Source of the DNA: Solimonas flava DSM 18980
GTDB lineage: Bacteria; Pseudomonadota; Gammaproteobacteria; Nevskiales; Nevskiaceae
Assembly: GCF_000426685.1 (NCBI RefSeq)
Contig: NZ_AUFV01000017.1
Coordinates: forward strand, 1 to 64,000
DNA: 64,000 nucleotides
Direction: 5' to 3'
Shown one piece after another: positions 1 to 9,677 of this stretch. The notes beneath the pieces were generated by a model. It saw only the letters and a list, made by a program, of their open reading frames with translations. It did no database searches and was not told the DNA's origin. Positions within the stretch are counted from its first letter, which is position 1, and each line of letters begins with the position of its first letter. The translations under genes and the position numbers were made by a program.

Positions 1-228
1 AAGGTCATCCGTTGCGACAATGGGCCCGAGTACATCAGCGGTGCCTTGTTGGCGTGGGCCGAGCGCGCCGGCATCCGCATCGAGCACATCCAACCGGGCA
101 AGCCACAGCAGAATGCCTATGTCGAACGCTACAACCGCACCGTGCGTTACGCGTGGCTGGCTCGAACCCTGTTTGACTCGATTGAGCAGGTGCAGGACAA
201 GGCCACTCGTTGGCTATGGACTTACAAC

Positions 229-253
229 TGATCCTGCCTCGGTTTGACGTACA
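229..253 (+). repeat. Left terminal inverted repeat of the nested IS
   Basis: TGATCCTGCCTCGGTTTGAC followed by GTACA. It matches the reverse complement of 1466-1490 at 21 of 25 positions. The outer end directly abuts the AAC target duplication. Confidence 0.93.
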
Positions 254-291
254 TCAGAACGTTGATAATTTTCTGATGAACGGAGAACGAG

Positions 292-609
292 ATGGGCAAG
301 AGATCGTCGGTACCGAACCGGCAGTACACGGATGAGTTCAAGTTGGAGGCGGTGCGTCTGGCGGAGTCGATCGGCGGCAACCAGGCTGCGAAGCGGCTCG
401 GGATTCCGGATTCGAGTCTGTGGAACTGGATCAGGCTCAGTCGCGCGGGGAAGCTGGCGGCAGATGAGTCTGGGACGCAGCCAGTGAAGCGATCGGGTTC
501 GGAGCTGGAAGCCGAGAACGCGCGCCTGCGTCGGGAGCTGGCCCACACCAAGCTGGACCTGGAGATCGTAAAAAAAGCGGCGGCGTATTTCGCGAAGGAG
601 TCGCGGTGA
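292..609 (+). CDS. IS3-family transposase OrfA
   Basis: This 105-residue protein is the DNA-binding first frame of the nested IS. An N-terminal helix-turn-helix (about residues 10-45, FKLEAVRLAES...AAKRLGIPDSSLWNWIR) binds the terminal repeats. A C-terminal leucine-zipper-like helix (about 65-95, ELEAENARLRRELAHTKLDL) serves multimerisation, as usual for IS3 OrfA. A GGAGAACGAG ribosome site precedes the ATG. The frame contains an A7 run at 570-576, so ribosomes can slip -1 and make the OrfAB transposase. The TGA stop overlaps the GTG of orfB. Confidence 0.93.
   Translation: MGKRSSVPNRQYTDEFKLEAVRLAESIGGNQAAKRLGIPDSSLWNWIRLSRAGKLAADESGTQPVKRSGSELEAENARLRRELAHTKLDLEIVKKAAAYFAKESR
570..576 (+). 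other. A7 slippery heptamer for -1 frameshifting (orfA to orfB)
   Basis: In the orfA frame the run reads A AAA AAA, the classic X XXY YYZ slippery heptamer. A -1 slip enters the orfB frame, which stays open from here through the orfB GTG at 606. IS3-family elements generally make their active OrfAB fusion this way. Confidence 0.8.
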
Positions 610-1460
610 AGTACGCCTGGATCGATGCCCACCGCGACCGATTCAGCGTGGCCCGGATGTGCCGCCAGCTGGGCGTGTCGCGCACCGGCTACTGCCAGTG
701 GCGAACACGTCCGCCGAGCCCACGCACGCAGGCCAATGCGACGCTGGACGCGCAGGTGGCTGCGCTTCACGCTCAGTACAAGCGCCGCTACGGTCGTCCA
801 CGGATTCTGCGGGAGCTGGGGCAGCCTGTCGGTCACGAGCGCGTACGCAAGAGCCTGCAGCGCCAGGGGCTGCGCCCGCTGTATCGGCGCTCCTATCGGG
901 TGACGACGGACTCGGATCATCGCAAGCCGGTGGCGCCCAACGTGCTCGATCGGCGATTCGACGGCTGGCAGATCAATCAGGCCTGGGTCGGCGACATCAC
1001 CTACATCGCCACGGCCGAGGGCTGGCTGTATCTGGCCTGCATCATGGACTTGGCCAGCCGCCGTATCGTCGGCTGGTCGATGAGCGATCGCATCAAGGCC
1101 GATCTGGTCTGTCAGGCGCTCAAGTCCGCGTACTGGCAACGCAAGCCACCGCCAGGGCTGATCCTGCACACGGACCGCGGCAGCCAATATGCCGGTGACC
1201 AGCACTGCACGTTGATCCGGGATTTCCGCATGGTCCAGTCCATGAGCCGCAAGGGCAACTGCTGGGACAACGCGCCAATGGAGAGCTTCTTCAAGACGCT
1301 AAAGGTCGAGCGTGTGCATCAGCTGCGCTATGACACGCGAGCGCAGGCACGCCTGGATATCGTCGACTGGATCGAGGGCTTCTACAATCGGCAACGCAGG
1401 CACTCGGCGATCAACTACCAGATCCCGGTGGCTGCAGAGTCCGGCCTCATGGCCGCATAG
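606..1460 (+). CDS. IS3-family transposase OrfB (DDE integrase domain)
   Basis: This is the catalytic frame of the nested IS, 284 residues if read alone from the GTG at 606. It has an N-terminal HTH_21-like region (residues about 10-90) and then an rve integrase core with D130 (VGDITYI), D190 (LHTDRGSQY) and E226 (NAPMESFF), the IS3 D,D(35)E spacing. The C-terminus (IEGFYNRQRRHSAINYQIP) is standard. The frame is -1 relative to orfA, and the main product is probably the frameshifted OrfAB fusion from 292. No frameshift or stop is visible, so the transposase appears intact. Confidence 0.93.
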   Translation: MKYAWIDAHRDRFSVARMCRQLGVSRTGYCQWRTRPPSPRTQANATLDAQVAALHAQYKRRYGRPRILRELGQPVGHERVRKSLQRQGLRPLYRRSYRVTTDSDHRKPVAPNVLDRRFDGWQINQAWVGDITYIATAEGWLYLACIMDLASRRIVGWSMSDRIKADLVCQALKSAYWQRKPPPGLILHTDRGSQYAGDQHCTLIRDFRMVQSMSRKGNCWDNAPMESFFKTLKVERVHQLRYDTRAQARLDIVDWIEGFYNRQRRHSAINYQIPVAAESGLMAA

Positions 1461-1465
1461 ACTGC

Positions 1466-1490
1466 TGTACGTCGAATCGAGGCAAGGTCA
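1466..1490 (-). repeat. Right terminal inverted repeat of the nested IS
   Basis: Read on the minus strand it begins TGACCTTGCCTCGATTCGAC and ends GTACA, matching the left repeat at 21 of 25 positions. It is followed by the second AAC of the target duplication at 1491-1493. Confidence 0.93.
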
Positions 1491-1559
1491 AACCATGAGC
1501 ACCCGAACATGGCGCTCGGAGGCATCACGCCAATGCAGAAACTTGCCTTGGCCGCTTAG

Positions 1560-1989
1560 CTCCACTTTTGGCGACCGCTAAAAGCGGGGGGAATACCGCG
1601 CCAATTTCGTTAGAGCCTTCAAAATATGCTCGCGCTTGGGCCGGTCGGGTACTTTTTCGGGTATATGAAAAATCAAGAAATCTGTTTTCCCTTACCTATC
1701 AATACTGAGCATTCTTTTTCGACTGCGTCCCCGCCACCATTCCCCTCCTTGTCTCGCGCTCCTGCGCCGCACGTTCTGACGTCGCGCGTTCGCGTCGCGT
1801 GCACGTCCCACCACACACCCCGCGGCGTTGTCGCTGCAAGGCGCGGCGCGTGATCGTTCCGGAACCCCGCCGTGGCCGCGCGGCAATGGTCGTGGTATCT
1901 GCGGCTTGCGCAAAATCGGCCTGATTCCACGCCGCCGCCGATGCCCATCGAGCGGCGGCCGACGCATATGCATTCCAAGGAGGAAGCCC
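1560..1989. other. Non-coding stretch between IS remnant and methyltransferase gene
   Basis: No convincing gene is present. The first ~40 bases probably hold the right end of the outer IS, including a small CCGCTAAAAGCGG inverted repeat. From about 1620 to 1740 composition drops to noticeably lower GC than the window average, and then returns to high GC. The short open frames here lack ribosome sites and recognisable motifs. The last bases (AAGGAGGAAG, about 1977-1986) are the ribosome site of the next gene. Confidence 0.6.
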
Positions 1990-2610
1990 ATGAACCCGTA
2001 CGACCACTACGTGCTGCCGTATCTGATCGATCTGGCCTGCGGCATCGGGCCGATCCAGAAGGAGCGCGCCAAGCTGGTCCCGCGTGCGCTCGGACGCGTG
2101 CTGGAGATCGGCATCGGTACCGGCCGCAATCTGCCGTTCTACGACCGCGAGCGACTGAGCGCCCTGTACGGCCTCGACCCCGCCGCGCAGATGCACCGCC
2201 TCGCCCGCAAGCGCGCCGCCGAGGCCGGCATCCGCATCGAGCTGCTGGACCTGCCGGCCGAGCGCATCCCGGCCGAGGATGCGAGCTTCGATACCGTGGT
2301 CACCACGTTCACGCTGTGCACGATTCCCGACGCCGTCGCGGCGCTGCGCGAAATGCGCCGTGTGCTTCGCACGCAGGGCCAGCTGCTGTTCTGCGAGCAT
2401 GGCCTGGCGCCGGACGCCGGCGTGCGGCGCTGGCAGAACGGCCTGACGCCGGTATGGAAACCGCTCGCCGGCGGCTGCCATCTGAACCGCGACATTCCGG
2501 CACTGCTCGCGGCCGGCGGCTTCGAGATCACCGAACTGCAGGCCGATTACCTACCTGGCCCGCGGCCGATGACCTACGTCTACCGCGGCGTGGCCGTGCC
2601 GAAGACCTGA
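1990..2610 (+). CDS. Class I SAM-dependent methyltransferase
   Basis: A 206-residue protein with the seven-strand Rossmann methyltransferase fold. Motif I is VLEIGIGTGRNLPFY (about residues 37-51), an acidic residue follows in ALYGLDPA (motif II), and the post-motif FTLCTIPD is near residue 115. The family (Methyltransf_11/UbiE-like) includes phospholipid, quinone and small-molecule methylases; substrate cannot be told from sequence. The ATG at 1990 is chosen because AAGGAGGAAG lies just upstream and a longer in-frame extension has no such signal. It stands alone beside the IS cluster and is convergent with the EamA gene. Confidence 0.88.
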   Translation: MNPYDHYVLPYLIDLACGIGPIQKERAKLVPRALGRVLEIGIGTGRNLPFYDRERLSALYGLDPAAQMHRLARKRAAEAGIRIELLDLPAERIPAEDASFDTVVTTFTLCTIPDAVAALREMRRVLRTQGQLLFCEHGLAPDAGVRRWQNGLTPVWKPLAGGCHLNRDIPALLAAGGFEITELQADYLPGPRPMTYVYRGVAVPKT

Positions 2611-2653
2611 GCGCGCAGGCCGGCGCTCGCGCACGAGCGGCCGCCGCTGCAGT

Positions 2654-2669
2654 CTGAAAGCGCTTTCAG
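2654..2669. other. Perfect 16-bp palindrome between convergent genes
   Basis: CTGAAAGCGCTTTCAG is its own reverse complement. It sits 44 bp after the methyltransferase stop and overlaps the stop codon of the convergent EamA gene. It could act as a short bidirectional transcript end or a protein-binding site. There is no T-tract, so a terminator role is uncertain. Confidence 0.4.
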
Positions 2670-3565
2670 CGCCGCAGGCGCAGATTCGCGAAGACGATGC
2701 CCGAGACGATCAGCGCAAACGCGAGCCCGTGATACGGCTCGACGCGCTCGCCGAGCGCCAGCGCTGCGATCAGCGCCGTGAACAGCGGAATGAAGTACGT
2801 GAACTGCCCGGCGACCGACGGGCCGACCGCGGCCACGCCGCGGTTCCAGAGAAAGTACGCGACCAGCGAGGCCAGCAGGCCGGCATAGCCGATCGCGGCC
2901 AGCGTGCCGGCATCGAGTGCGAGCGTGCGGCCGCCGGCGAGCTCGATCAGATAGAACGGCAGGATGCAGGGCACGCCGATCAGGATCTGCGTCGTCAGCA
3001 GCGTGCGCGCGTCGAGTCCGGTCGGATAGCGACGCAGCATCACCGAATAGACCGCCCACGACAGATTGGCGGCCACTGCCCACAGATCGCCGCGATGGAA
3101 GGCCAGCGTCAGCACGCGGCGCGGGTCGCCGTGGCCGAGCACGGTCAGCACTCCGAACAGCGCGATCAGCATGCCGACCCACTGCCGCAGCCCGAGCCGC
3201 TCGCCGAGCCAGACGCTGGCCAGCGCCATGATCGTCGCCGGCATCGCCGCGGCGACCAGCGTCACCGACACCGCGGTCGAAGTCTGCAGCGCCAGATACA
3301 GCATGGTGTTGTAGGCGGTGACCGAGGTCAGCGCGAGCGCGACCAGCACGCCGAGGCGGGCGCGGATCGTCGCGCGCTGTGCGATCACGCCGGCCAGGCC
3401 GAACGGTGCGATCAGCACCAGTGCCAGCGCCCAGCGCCAGAACGAGAACGCGATCGGCGGCAGATGGCCGGCCAGTCCGCGCGCGACGACCGCGTTGCCG
3501 GCCCACAGCAGCGGCGGAATCAGCAGCAGGGCGTAATCGGTGGACGAAGCGTGGCGCGCGGACAT
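2666..3565 (-). CDS. EamA/DMT-family transporter
   Basis: A 299-residue membrane protein with about ten hydrophobic segments arranged as two EamA repeats, for example ALLLIPPLLWAGNAVVARGL at the start and GLAFALIVSGIVFANLRLRR at the end. The drug/metabolite transporter superfamily exports or exchanges small metabolites across the inner membrane; the substrate cannot be predicted. The ATG at 3565 (MSARHASSTDY) is the first start that does not run deep into the upstream dehydrogenase gene. It lies 91 bp downstream of that gene on the same strand, so co-transcription is possible. Confidence 0.88.
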   Translation of the reverse strand: MSARHASSTDYALLLIPPLLWAGNAVVARGLAGHLPPIAFSFWRWALALVLIAPFGLAGVIAQRATIRARLGVLVALALTSVTAYNTMLYLALQTSTAVSVTLVAAAMPATIMALASVWLGERLGLRQWVGMLIALFGVLTVLGHGDPRRVLTLAFHRGDLWAVAANLSWAVYSVMLRRYPTGLDARTLLTTQILIGVPCILPFYLIELAGGRTLALDAGTLAAIGYAGLLASLVAYFLWNRGVAAVGPSVAGQFTYFIPLFTALIAALALGERVEPYHGLAFALIVSGIVFANLRLRR

Positions 3566-3656
3566 GAGCGGCGGGAATGGCGGCGAAAGCCGCGCATTCT
3601 CGCAGAAGGTGCCGCGGGCCGGTGCCGCACGCCGCCACCGGCCCGCGTGCGCACCG

Positions 3657-4562
3657 CTACGACAGCGCGCGCTTGGCCTTTTCCAGCTCGAACACCGCCT
3701 GCTGCATGCCATTGGCCGGCACGATCTCGCCATCGCGCGCGTCGATCTCGGCGTAGCGCGCCGCAACCGTCGCCGCCGGGTCGGCGGCGTCGCCGACGAA
3801 GATGCCGCGCGTCAGCGTGATGTGCGCGGCCTCGAAGGCGCCGCCGCCGGCGCAGAGGATGGCGCGGTTCGGCGCATCCTCGGACAACAGATGCAGCAGC
3901 CCCTGGCTGACCATCTCCGGGCGAAGCTTTTCGAACATGTCCGGCGTCAGGATGTCCTCAGTCATGCGCGTCGCGGCGGTCGGCGCCAGCGCGTTGACGC
4001 GAATGTTGTACTTCTCGCCTTCCAGGCCCAGCGTCTGCATCAGGCCGACCAGCGCCAGCTTGGCGGCGCCGTAGTTCGACTGGCCGAAGTTGCCGTAGAG
4101 GCCGGTCGACGAGGTCGTCATCACGATGCGGCCGTAGTTCTGCGTGCGCATCTGCTCCCAGACCGCCTTCGTGCAATGCATCGCGCCCATCAGGTGCACG
4201 TCGACGACGAAGCGAAAATCCTCGACCGTCATCTTCGCGAAGGTCTTGTCGCGCAGCACGCCGGCGTTGTTGACGAGGATGTCGACGCGTCCCCACTCGG
4301 CGACGGCCTGCGCCACCATCTGCTCGACCGCAGCCATGTCGGTGACCGAAGCGCCGCTGGCGATCGCCTCGCCGCCCGCGGCCCGGATTTCGGCGACCAC
4401 CGCCTCGGCGGCGGCCGACGAGCCGCCGCTGCCGTCGCGCGCGCCGCCCAGATCGTTGATGACCACTCTGGCGCCGCGCGCTGCCAGCGCCAGCGCGTGC
4501 TGGCGGCCCAGGCCGTTGCCGGCGCCGGTGACGATGGCGACGCGGCCCTTGAACGACTTCAT
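3657..4562 (-). CDS. Short-chain dehydrogenase/reductase, (3R)-hydroxyacyl-CoA dehydrogenase-like
   Basis: A 301-residue classical SDR. The N-terminal TGAGNGLG dinucleotide-binding motif (residues about 14-21), NNAG near residue 95, and the catalytic Ser/Tyr/Lys as S...YGAAK near 160-165 are all visible. The stretch NNAGVLRDKTFAKM and the extended C-terminus resemble the hydroxyacyl-CoA dehydrogenase domain of multifunctional enzyme type 2, so a role in fatty-acid or CoA-thioester oxidation is likely. NAD(P)(H) preference is not certain. The start at 4562 has an AAAGGAGAGAG ribosome site; an in-frame extension to 4643 lacks one. Confidence 0.87.
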   Translation of the reverse strand: MKSFKGRVAIVTGAGNGLGRQHALALAARGARVVINDLGGARDGSGGSSAAAEAVVAEIRAAGGEAIASGASVTDMAAVEQMVAQAVAEWGRVDILVNNAGVLRDKTFAKMTVEDFRFVVDVHLMGAMHCTKAVWEQMRTQNYGRIVMTTSSTGLYGNFGQSNYGAAKLALVGLMQTLGLEGEKYNIRVNALAPTAATRMTEDILTPDMFEKLRPEMVSQGLLHLLSEDAPNRAILCAGGGAFEAAHITLTRGIFVGDAADPAATVAARYAEIDARDGEIVPANGMQQAVFELEKAKRALS

Positions 4563-4668
4563 GTCTCTCTCCTTTGCGTGCGATGGTGCGGGATTCGTGG
4601 CCGCCGAGCGTAACCGCAAGCCGCCCGCGCCGACCTGCTGCAATCAGCGCAGGCGCGCGCCGTGCGCC

Positions 4669-6528
<1,860 letters not shown>

Positions 6529-6717
6529 CGGCGGCGCGGGAACGGACGGAAGGGGATCATCGTGGCCGCCAACCTTAACCGAAAGGTCGGCCCGGCGTGC
6601 TCGCCGCGCGGCTGCAGCGGCGCAACGCCGGCACGGCTAAGATAGCCGCGCCGGACCTTGGCTTGATTGCGGCCTGATCGCGACCCGATCGGCTCCCCTC
6701 CACCGTCGCGTGCGACG

Positions 6718-8169
6718 ATGCCTGACAACGCCGATACCACGCCGCACCATCGCCATCTGGAGCACGCCCGCGCCCAGGTGATCGAGCTGCTGTCCCGCCA
6801 GGCACTGGAGCTGGAGCTGCTGTCGCGCTCTGAGAACCGCAAGCAGGACGTCGTCGCCCAGCTGGTCGCGCGCCAGCATCAGGCGGCGCTGGCGCAGCGG
6901 CTCACCAACTTCCACCCGGCCGACATCGCCTTCGTGCTGGAAAGCCTGGCGCCGGAAGCGCGCGAAATGGCCTGGGGCCTGGTCCGTCCGGAACGCCGCG
7001 GCGCCGTGCTGCTCGAAGTCTCCGACGTCGTACGCCGCTCGCTGGTCGAGCACATGGCGCCCGAGGAAATTTCCGCGGTGGTGCGTACGCTGGACTCCGA
7101 CGACATCGCCGACCTGGTCAGCTCGCTGCCCGACGAACAGCGCGCCGCGGTGCTCGAGCACGTCGACCGCGCCGATCAGGCCGAGGTGCGCTCGGTGCTG
7201 AGCTTCCCGGAGGACAGCGTCGGCGCGATGATGGACCTCGACTACATCGCGGTCCGCGAGGACACCACGCTCGAAGCGGTGCACCGCCTGCTGCGGCGCA
7301 AGAAGCCGCTGCCGCCGCACAGCAACGAAATCATCGTCGTCGACCGCAACAACCGCCTGCGCGGCGTGCTGCCGCTCGACAAGCTGCTGTTCGAAGAGCC
7401 CGAGAACGAAGTCAGCCAGGTGATGCTGACGCAGCCCACCTACTTCTTCACCGACGACCGCGACCGCGACGCGGTCGACGCGTTCGAGAAGTACGATCTG
7501 ATCTCGGCGCCGGTCGTGAACCTGCACAAGCAGGTCGTCGGCCGCATCACGGTCGACGCCGTCATCGACGAAATCAACGAGCGCGCGCAGAACGAAGGCC
7601 TGCGCCAGGTCGGCCTGTCCGAAGAGGACGAGGACCTGTTCACGCCGCCGATGCAGAGCGCGCGCAAGCGCTGGCCCTGGGTCGCGCTCAATCTGCTGAC
7701 GGCGTTCGTCGCCTCGCGCGTGATCGACGCCTTCGAGCCGGTCATCGCCCAGCTGGTGGCGCTGGCGACGCTGATGCCGATCGTCGCCAGCATCGGCGGC
7801 AATACCGGCAACCAGACCATGGCGCTGGTGATCCGCGGTCTGGCGCTGAACCAGATGGCGCCCTCGCAGCTGCGCATGATGCTGCTGCGCGAACTGGCGA
7901 TCGCCGGCATCAACGGCACCGTCTGGGGTTCGGCGCTCGGCGCCGTGACCTTTGCGCTGTACCACGACTGGAAGCTGGCGCTCGTCATCGGCTCGGCGAT
8001 GCTGCTGGAGCTGCTGCTGGCGGCGACCGCCGGCCTGGTCATCCCGGTCGCGCTGCAGCGCTTCGGTCGCGATCCGATCATGGGCTCCAGCGTCATGCTG
8101 ACGGCCACCACCGACAGCCTCGGCTTCTTCATCTTCCTGGGCCTCGCCTCGCTGTTCCTGGTGCCCTGA
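6718..8169 (+). CDS. mgtE: Magnesium transporter MgtE
   Basis: A 483-residue MgtE-type Mg2+ channel of the inner membrane. The N-domain (about residues 40-145, superhelical, with HPADIAFVLESL and DDIADLVSSLP) is followed by two CBS domains (about 150-270) that sense cytosolic Mg2+. The C-terminal transmembrane domain has about five helices and the conserved MPIVASIGGNTGNQT pore segment. The ATG at 6718 gives normal MgtE length; an in-frame TTG at 6667 is possible. A TAAGAT -10-like box lies at 6638-6643 inside a CGGCTA-AGA-TAGCCG hairpin in the gap to the divergent ABC exporter. Confidence 0.95.
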   Translation: MPDNADTTPHHRHLEHARAQVIELLSRQALELELLSRSENRKQDVVAQLVARQHQAALAQRLTNFHPADIAFVLESLAPEAREMAWGLVRPERRGAVLLEVSDVVRRSLVEHMAPEEISAVVRTLDSDDIADLVSSLPDEQRAAVLEHVDRADQAEVRSVLSFPEDSVGAMMDLDYIAVREDTTLEAVHRLLRRKKPLPPHSNEIIVVDRNNRLRGVLPLDKLLFEEPENEVSQVMLTQPTYFFTDDRDRDAVDAFEKYDLISAPVVNLHKQVVGRITVDAVIDEINERAQNEGLRQVGLSEEDEDLFTPPMQSARKRWPWVALNLLTAFVASRVIDAFEPVIAQLVALATLMPIVASIGGNTGNQTMALVIRGLALNQMAPSQLRMMLLRELAIAGINGTVWGSALGAVTFALYHDWKLALVIGSAMLLELLLAATAGLVIPVALQRFGRDPIMGSSVMLTATTDSLGFFIFLGLASLFLVP

Positions 8170-8186
8170 GGCCGGATGCCGCCGCC

Positions 8187-8206
8187 CTCGCCGAACCTTC
8201 GGCGAG
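8187..8206 (+). terminator. Hairpin after mgtE
   Basis: CTCGCCGAA-CC-TTCGGCGAG forms a perfect 9-bp stem (8 bp with a realistic 4-nt loop), 18 bp after the mgtE stop. There is no T-tract, so it is either a weak terminator or an mRNA 3'-end stabiliser. Confidence 0.5.
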
Positions 8207-8361
8207 GAGCTGCCGGCCGGTGACGGCTCCGGCGCCGCGCGGCACCGCCCCCCCCAAGCGCTCGGCCAGCCGCAGGCCTGAACGTCACATGCCGGCGCTA
8301 TAAGACCCGCAGCTGAAATCATTGGCGGCGCCGCCCGCGCTGCCCTAAAGTGCGCGGCTCG

Positions 8362-8952
8362 ATGAACATCCAGACCTACAGTCAGCAACTGATCGACGCC
8401 GGCCGCCTGTTCCACCAGCGCGGCTGGGTCCCGGCGACCGGCGGCAATTTCTCCGCGCGGCTCGACGCCGGGCGCATGCTGATCACGGCGAGCGGCTGCC
8501 ACAAGGGCGAGCTGACGCCCGCCGACTTCCTGGAGGCCGGCTTCGACGGCGTGCCGATCGGCGCGGCGCGCAAGGCCTCGTACGAGACCTTGCTGCATTG
8601 CCAGCTGTACCGCCACGACGCGGCGATCGGCGCCGTTCTGCATACGCATTCGATCGCCAATACCGTGCTGTCGCGGCGCCTGCGCTCGATCCGCCTGGCC
8701 GGCTACGAGCTGCTCAAGCTGCTGCCGGGCATCGGCACGCACGACGCCAGCGTCGAGGTGCCGGTGTTCACCAACGATCAGGACATCGCGCGCTTGAGCG
8801 CGACGGTCGACGCCCACATGAAGCGGCATCCGGCGACGCCCGCCTATCTGATCGCCGGCCACGGGCTCTATGCCTGGGGCGCCGACGTCGCGCAGGCACG
8901 CTGGCGCGTCGAGGCGCTGGAATTCATGTTCGAGTGCGAGCTGCACTCGTAA
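8362..8952 (+). CDS. mtnB: Methylthioribulose-1-phosphate dehydratase
   Basis: A 196-residue class II aldolase-fold enzyme that dehydrates 5-methylthioribulose-1-phosphate in methionine salvage. The family segments RGWVPATGGNFSARL near the N-terminus, VLHTHS (zinc-binding His pair, about residues 94-99) and HGLYAWG near the C-terminus are present. The ATG at 8362 matches the usual family start; an in-frame GTG at 8350 adds four residues. It is the first gene of mtnB-mtnD-mtnC. A TATAAG box at 8299-8304 could be its -10. I see no recognisable SAM-type riboswitch in the leader. Confidence 0.94.
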   Translation: MNIQTYSQQLIDAGRLFHQRGWVPATGGNFSARLDAGRMLITASGCHKGELTPADFLEAGFDGVPIGAARKASYETLLHCQLYRHDAAIGAVLHTHSIANTVLSRRLRSIRLAGYELLKLLPGIGTHDASVEVPVFTNDQDIARLSATVDAHMKRHPATPAYLIAGHGLYAWGADVAQARWRVEALEFMFECELHS

Positions 8953-8979
8953 ACGTCCGCAGTTCGAAGGAGGATCGCC

Positions 8980-9531
8980 ATGACCACGCTCGCCGTCTAT
9001 TCCGACCAGGACCCGGGCCAGCCGCTCGGCACCTACACCGGCTTCGAGGACATTCGCGACCAGCTCGCCGCCGTCGGCGTCGAGTTCGAACGCTGGGAAG
9101 CCTCGCAGCCGCTGTCCGCGACCGCCGGCCAGGACGAGGTCATCGCCGCCTATCGCGCCGAGATCGAGCGCCTGAACGCCAAGTACGGCTTCGTGTCGGT
9201 CGACGTCGTCAGCATGCACCCGGATCATCCGCAGGCCGAAGCGGCGCGCGGCAAGTTCCTGTCCGAGCACACGCACGACGACTTCGAGACGCGCTTCTTC
9301 GTCGACGGCGCCGGGGCGTTCTACGTCCGCGCCGGCGGCAAGGTCTATCTGACGGTCTGCACCAAGGGCGATCTCATCAACCTGCCGGCCCATGTCACGC
9401 ACTGGTTCGACATGGGGCCGAAGCCGAACTTCAAGGCGATCCGCTTCTTCCGCATCCCGGAAGGCTGGGTCGGCCATTTCACCGGCGACACGATCGCCGA
9501 GCGCTTCCCGAAGTTCGAGCCGGCGGCCTGA
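8980..9531 (+). CDS. mtnD: Acireductone dioxygenase
   Basis: A 183-residue cupin that cleaves acireductone in methionine salvage: Fe2+ gives the ketoacid precursor of methionine, Ni2+ gives an off-pathway product with CO. The metal ligands are visible as EHTHDDFETRFF (two His and a Glu, about residues 97-108) and the fourth His in LPAHVTHWFDMG. A strong AAGGAGGATCGCC ribosome site precedes the ATG. It lies 27 bp after mtnB and just ahead of the duplicated start of mtnC. Confidence 0.96.
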   Translation: MTTLAVYSDQDPGQPLGTYTGFEDIRDQLAAVGVEFERWEASQPLSATAGQDEVIAAYRAEIERLNAKYGFVSVDVVSMHPDHPQAEAARGKFLSEHTHDDFETRFFVDGAGAFYVRAGGKVYLTVCTKGDLINLPAHVTHWFDMGPKPNFKAIRFFRIPEGWVGHFTGDTIAERFPKFEPAA

Positions 9532-9541
9532 ACGCGCCGCT

Positions 9542-9577
9542 ATGATCAAGGCCCTCATCACCGACACCGAAGGGTGA
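9542..9577 (+). pseudogene. Diverged duplicate of the first 11 codons of mtnC
   Basis: ATG at 9542 begins MIKALITDTEG followed by TGA, versus MIKAIVTDIEG at the true mtnC start (9678). The 33-nt coding portions differ at five positions. This copy lies 10 bp after the mtnD stop, the spacing expected for an operon partner, so it looks like the ancestral gene start. It is now cut off by the repeat that begins at 9572. It cannot encode a functional enzyme. Confidence 0.8.
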
Positions 9578-9646
9578 GCCGGCCCCTCACGAAGATCCGG
9601 TGGACATTCGCGCCGGCGAGCGCCCGGCCCGGGATGGCCGGGCTGG
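9572..9646 (+). repeat. Double-hairpin repeat, copy 1 (mtnC locus)
   Basis: This ~75-bp unit begins GGGTGAGC. It holds an imperfect hairpin with a GGT loop (9590-9610) and a perfect one, GCCCGGCC-CGGGAT-GGCCGGGC (9622-9643). It aligns along its whole length with 35445-35522 (minus strand) at ddl. At both loci it lies between two copies of the start of the downstream gene. I do not recognise a named repeat family. Confidence 0.75.
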
Positions 9647-9677
9647 ACCCCGCGCCCGGCACGGCTCAGGAAGAAAA

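Larger units (their letters stand above)
229..1490 (+). mobile_element. Complete IS3-family insertion sequence, 1262 bp, nested in another IS3 element
   Basis: The element is bounded by 25-bp imperfect inverted repeats (229-253 and 1466-1490, four mismatches), starting TGA and ending TCA. It is flanked by a direct AAC duplication (226-228 and 1491-1493). It carries orfA (292-609) and orfB (606-1460) in the -1 relationship usual for the IS3 family, with an A7 slippery run. Length, two-frame layout, DDE motif and 3-bp duplication all fit IS3. Both ends and both frames look intact, so it may be active. Confidence 0.95.
1..1559 (+). pseudogene. IS3-family transposase OrfB, split by a nested IS (5' end outside window)
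   Basis: The reading frame open from base 1 encodes the C-terminal part of an IS3-type DDE transposase. It shows DNGPEY near the start and then QPGKPQQNAYVERYNRTVR, which carries the catalytic Glu. It reads to ...WLWTYN at 226-228 and then hits a stop made by the inserted element. The missing C-terminus, HEHPNMALGGITPMQKLALA, resumes in frame at 1494-1559 and ends in TAG. Joining base 228 to 1494 restores WTYNHEHPNMALGG, a normal ending for this transposase type. The gene was therefore intact before the second element inserted, and is now disrupted. The rest of the outer element lies left of the window. Its right terminus is probably the G-rich stretch near 1585-1597, but I cannot place it without the left end. 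Confidence 0.9.

Noticed and set aside
1626-1853. 75-codon frame downstream of the IS remnant
   Set aside because: No ribosome site, no motif, and composition shifts inside it; treated as non-coding.
4563-4643. N-terminal extension of the short-chain dehydrogenase
   Set aside because: The AAAGGAGAGAG site sits directly before MKSFKGRV, which is the normal SDR start; the extension lacks a ribosome site.
8170-8361. Possible SAM-type riboswitch upstream of the methionine-salvage genes
   Set aside because: No conserved SAM riboswitch core could be matched; only a simple hairpin belonging to the mgtE end is visible.
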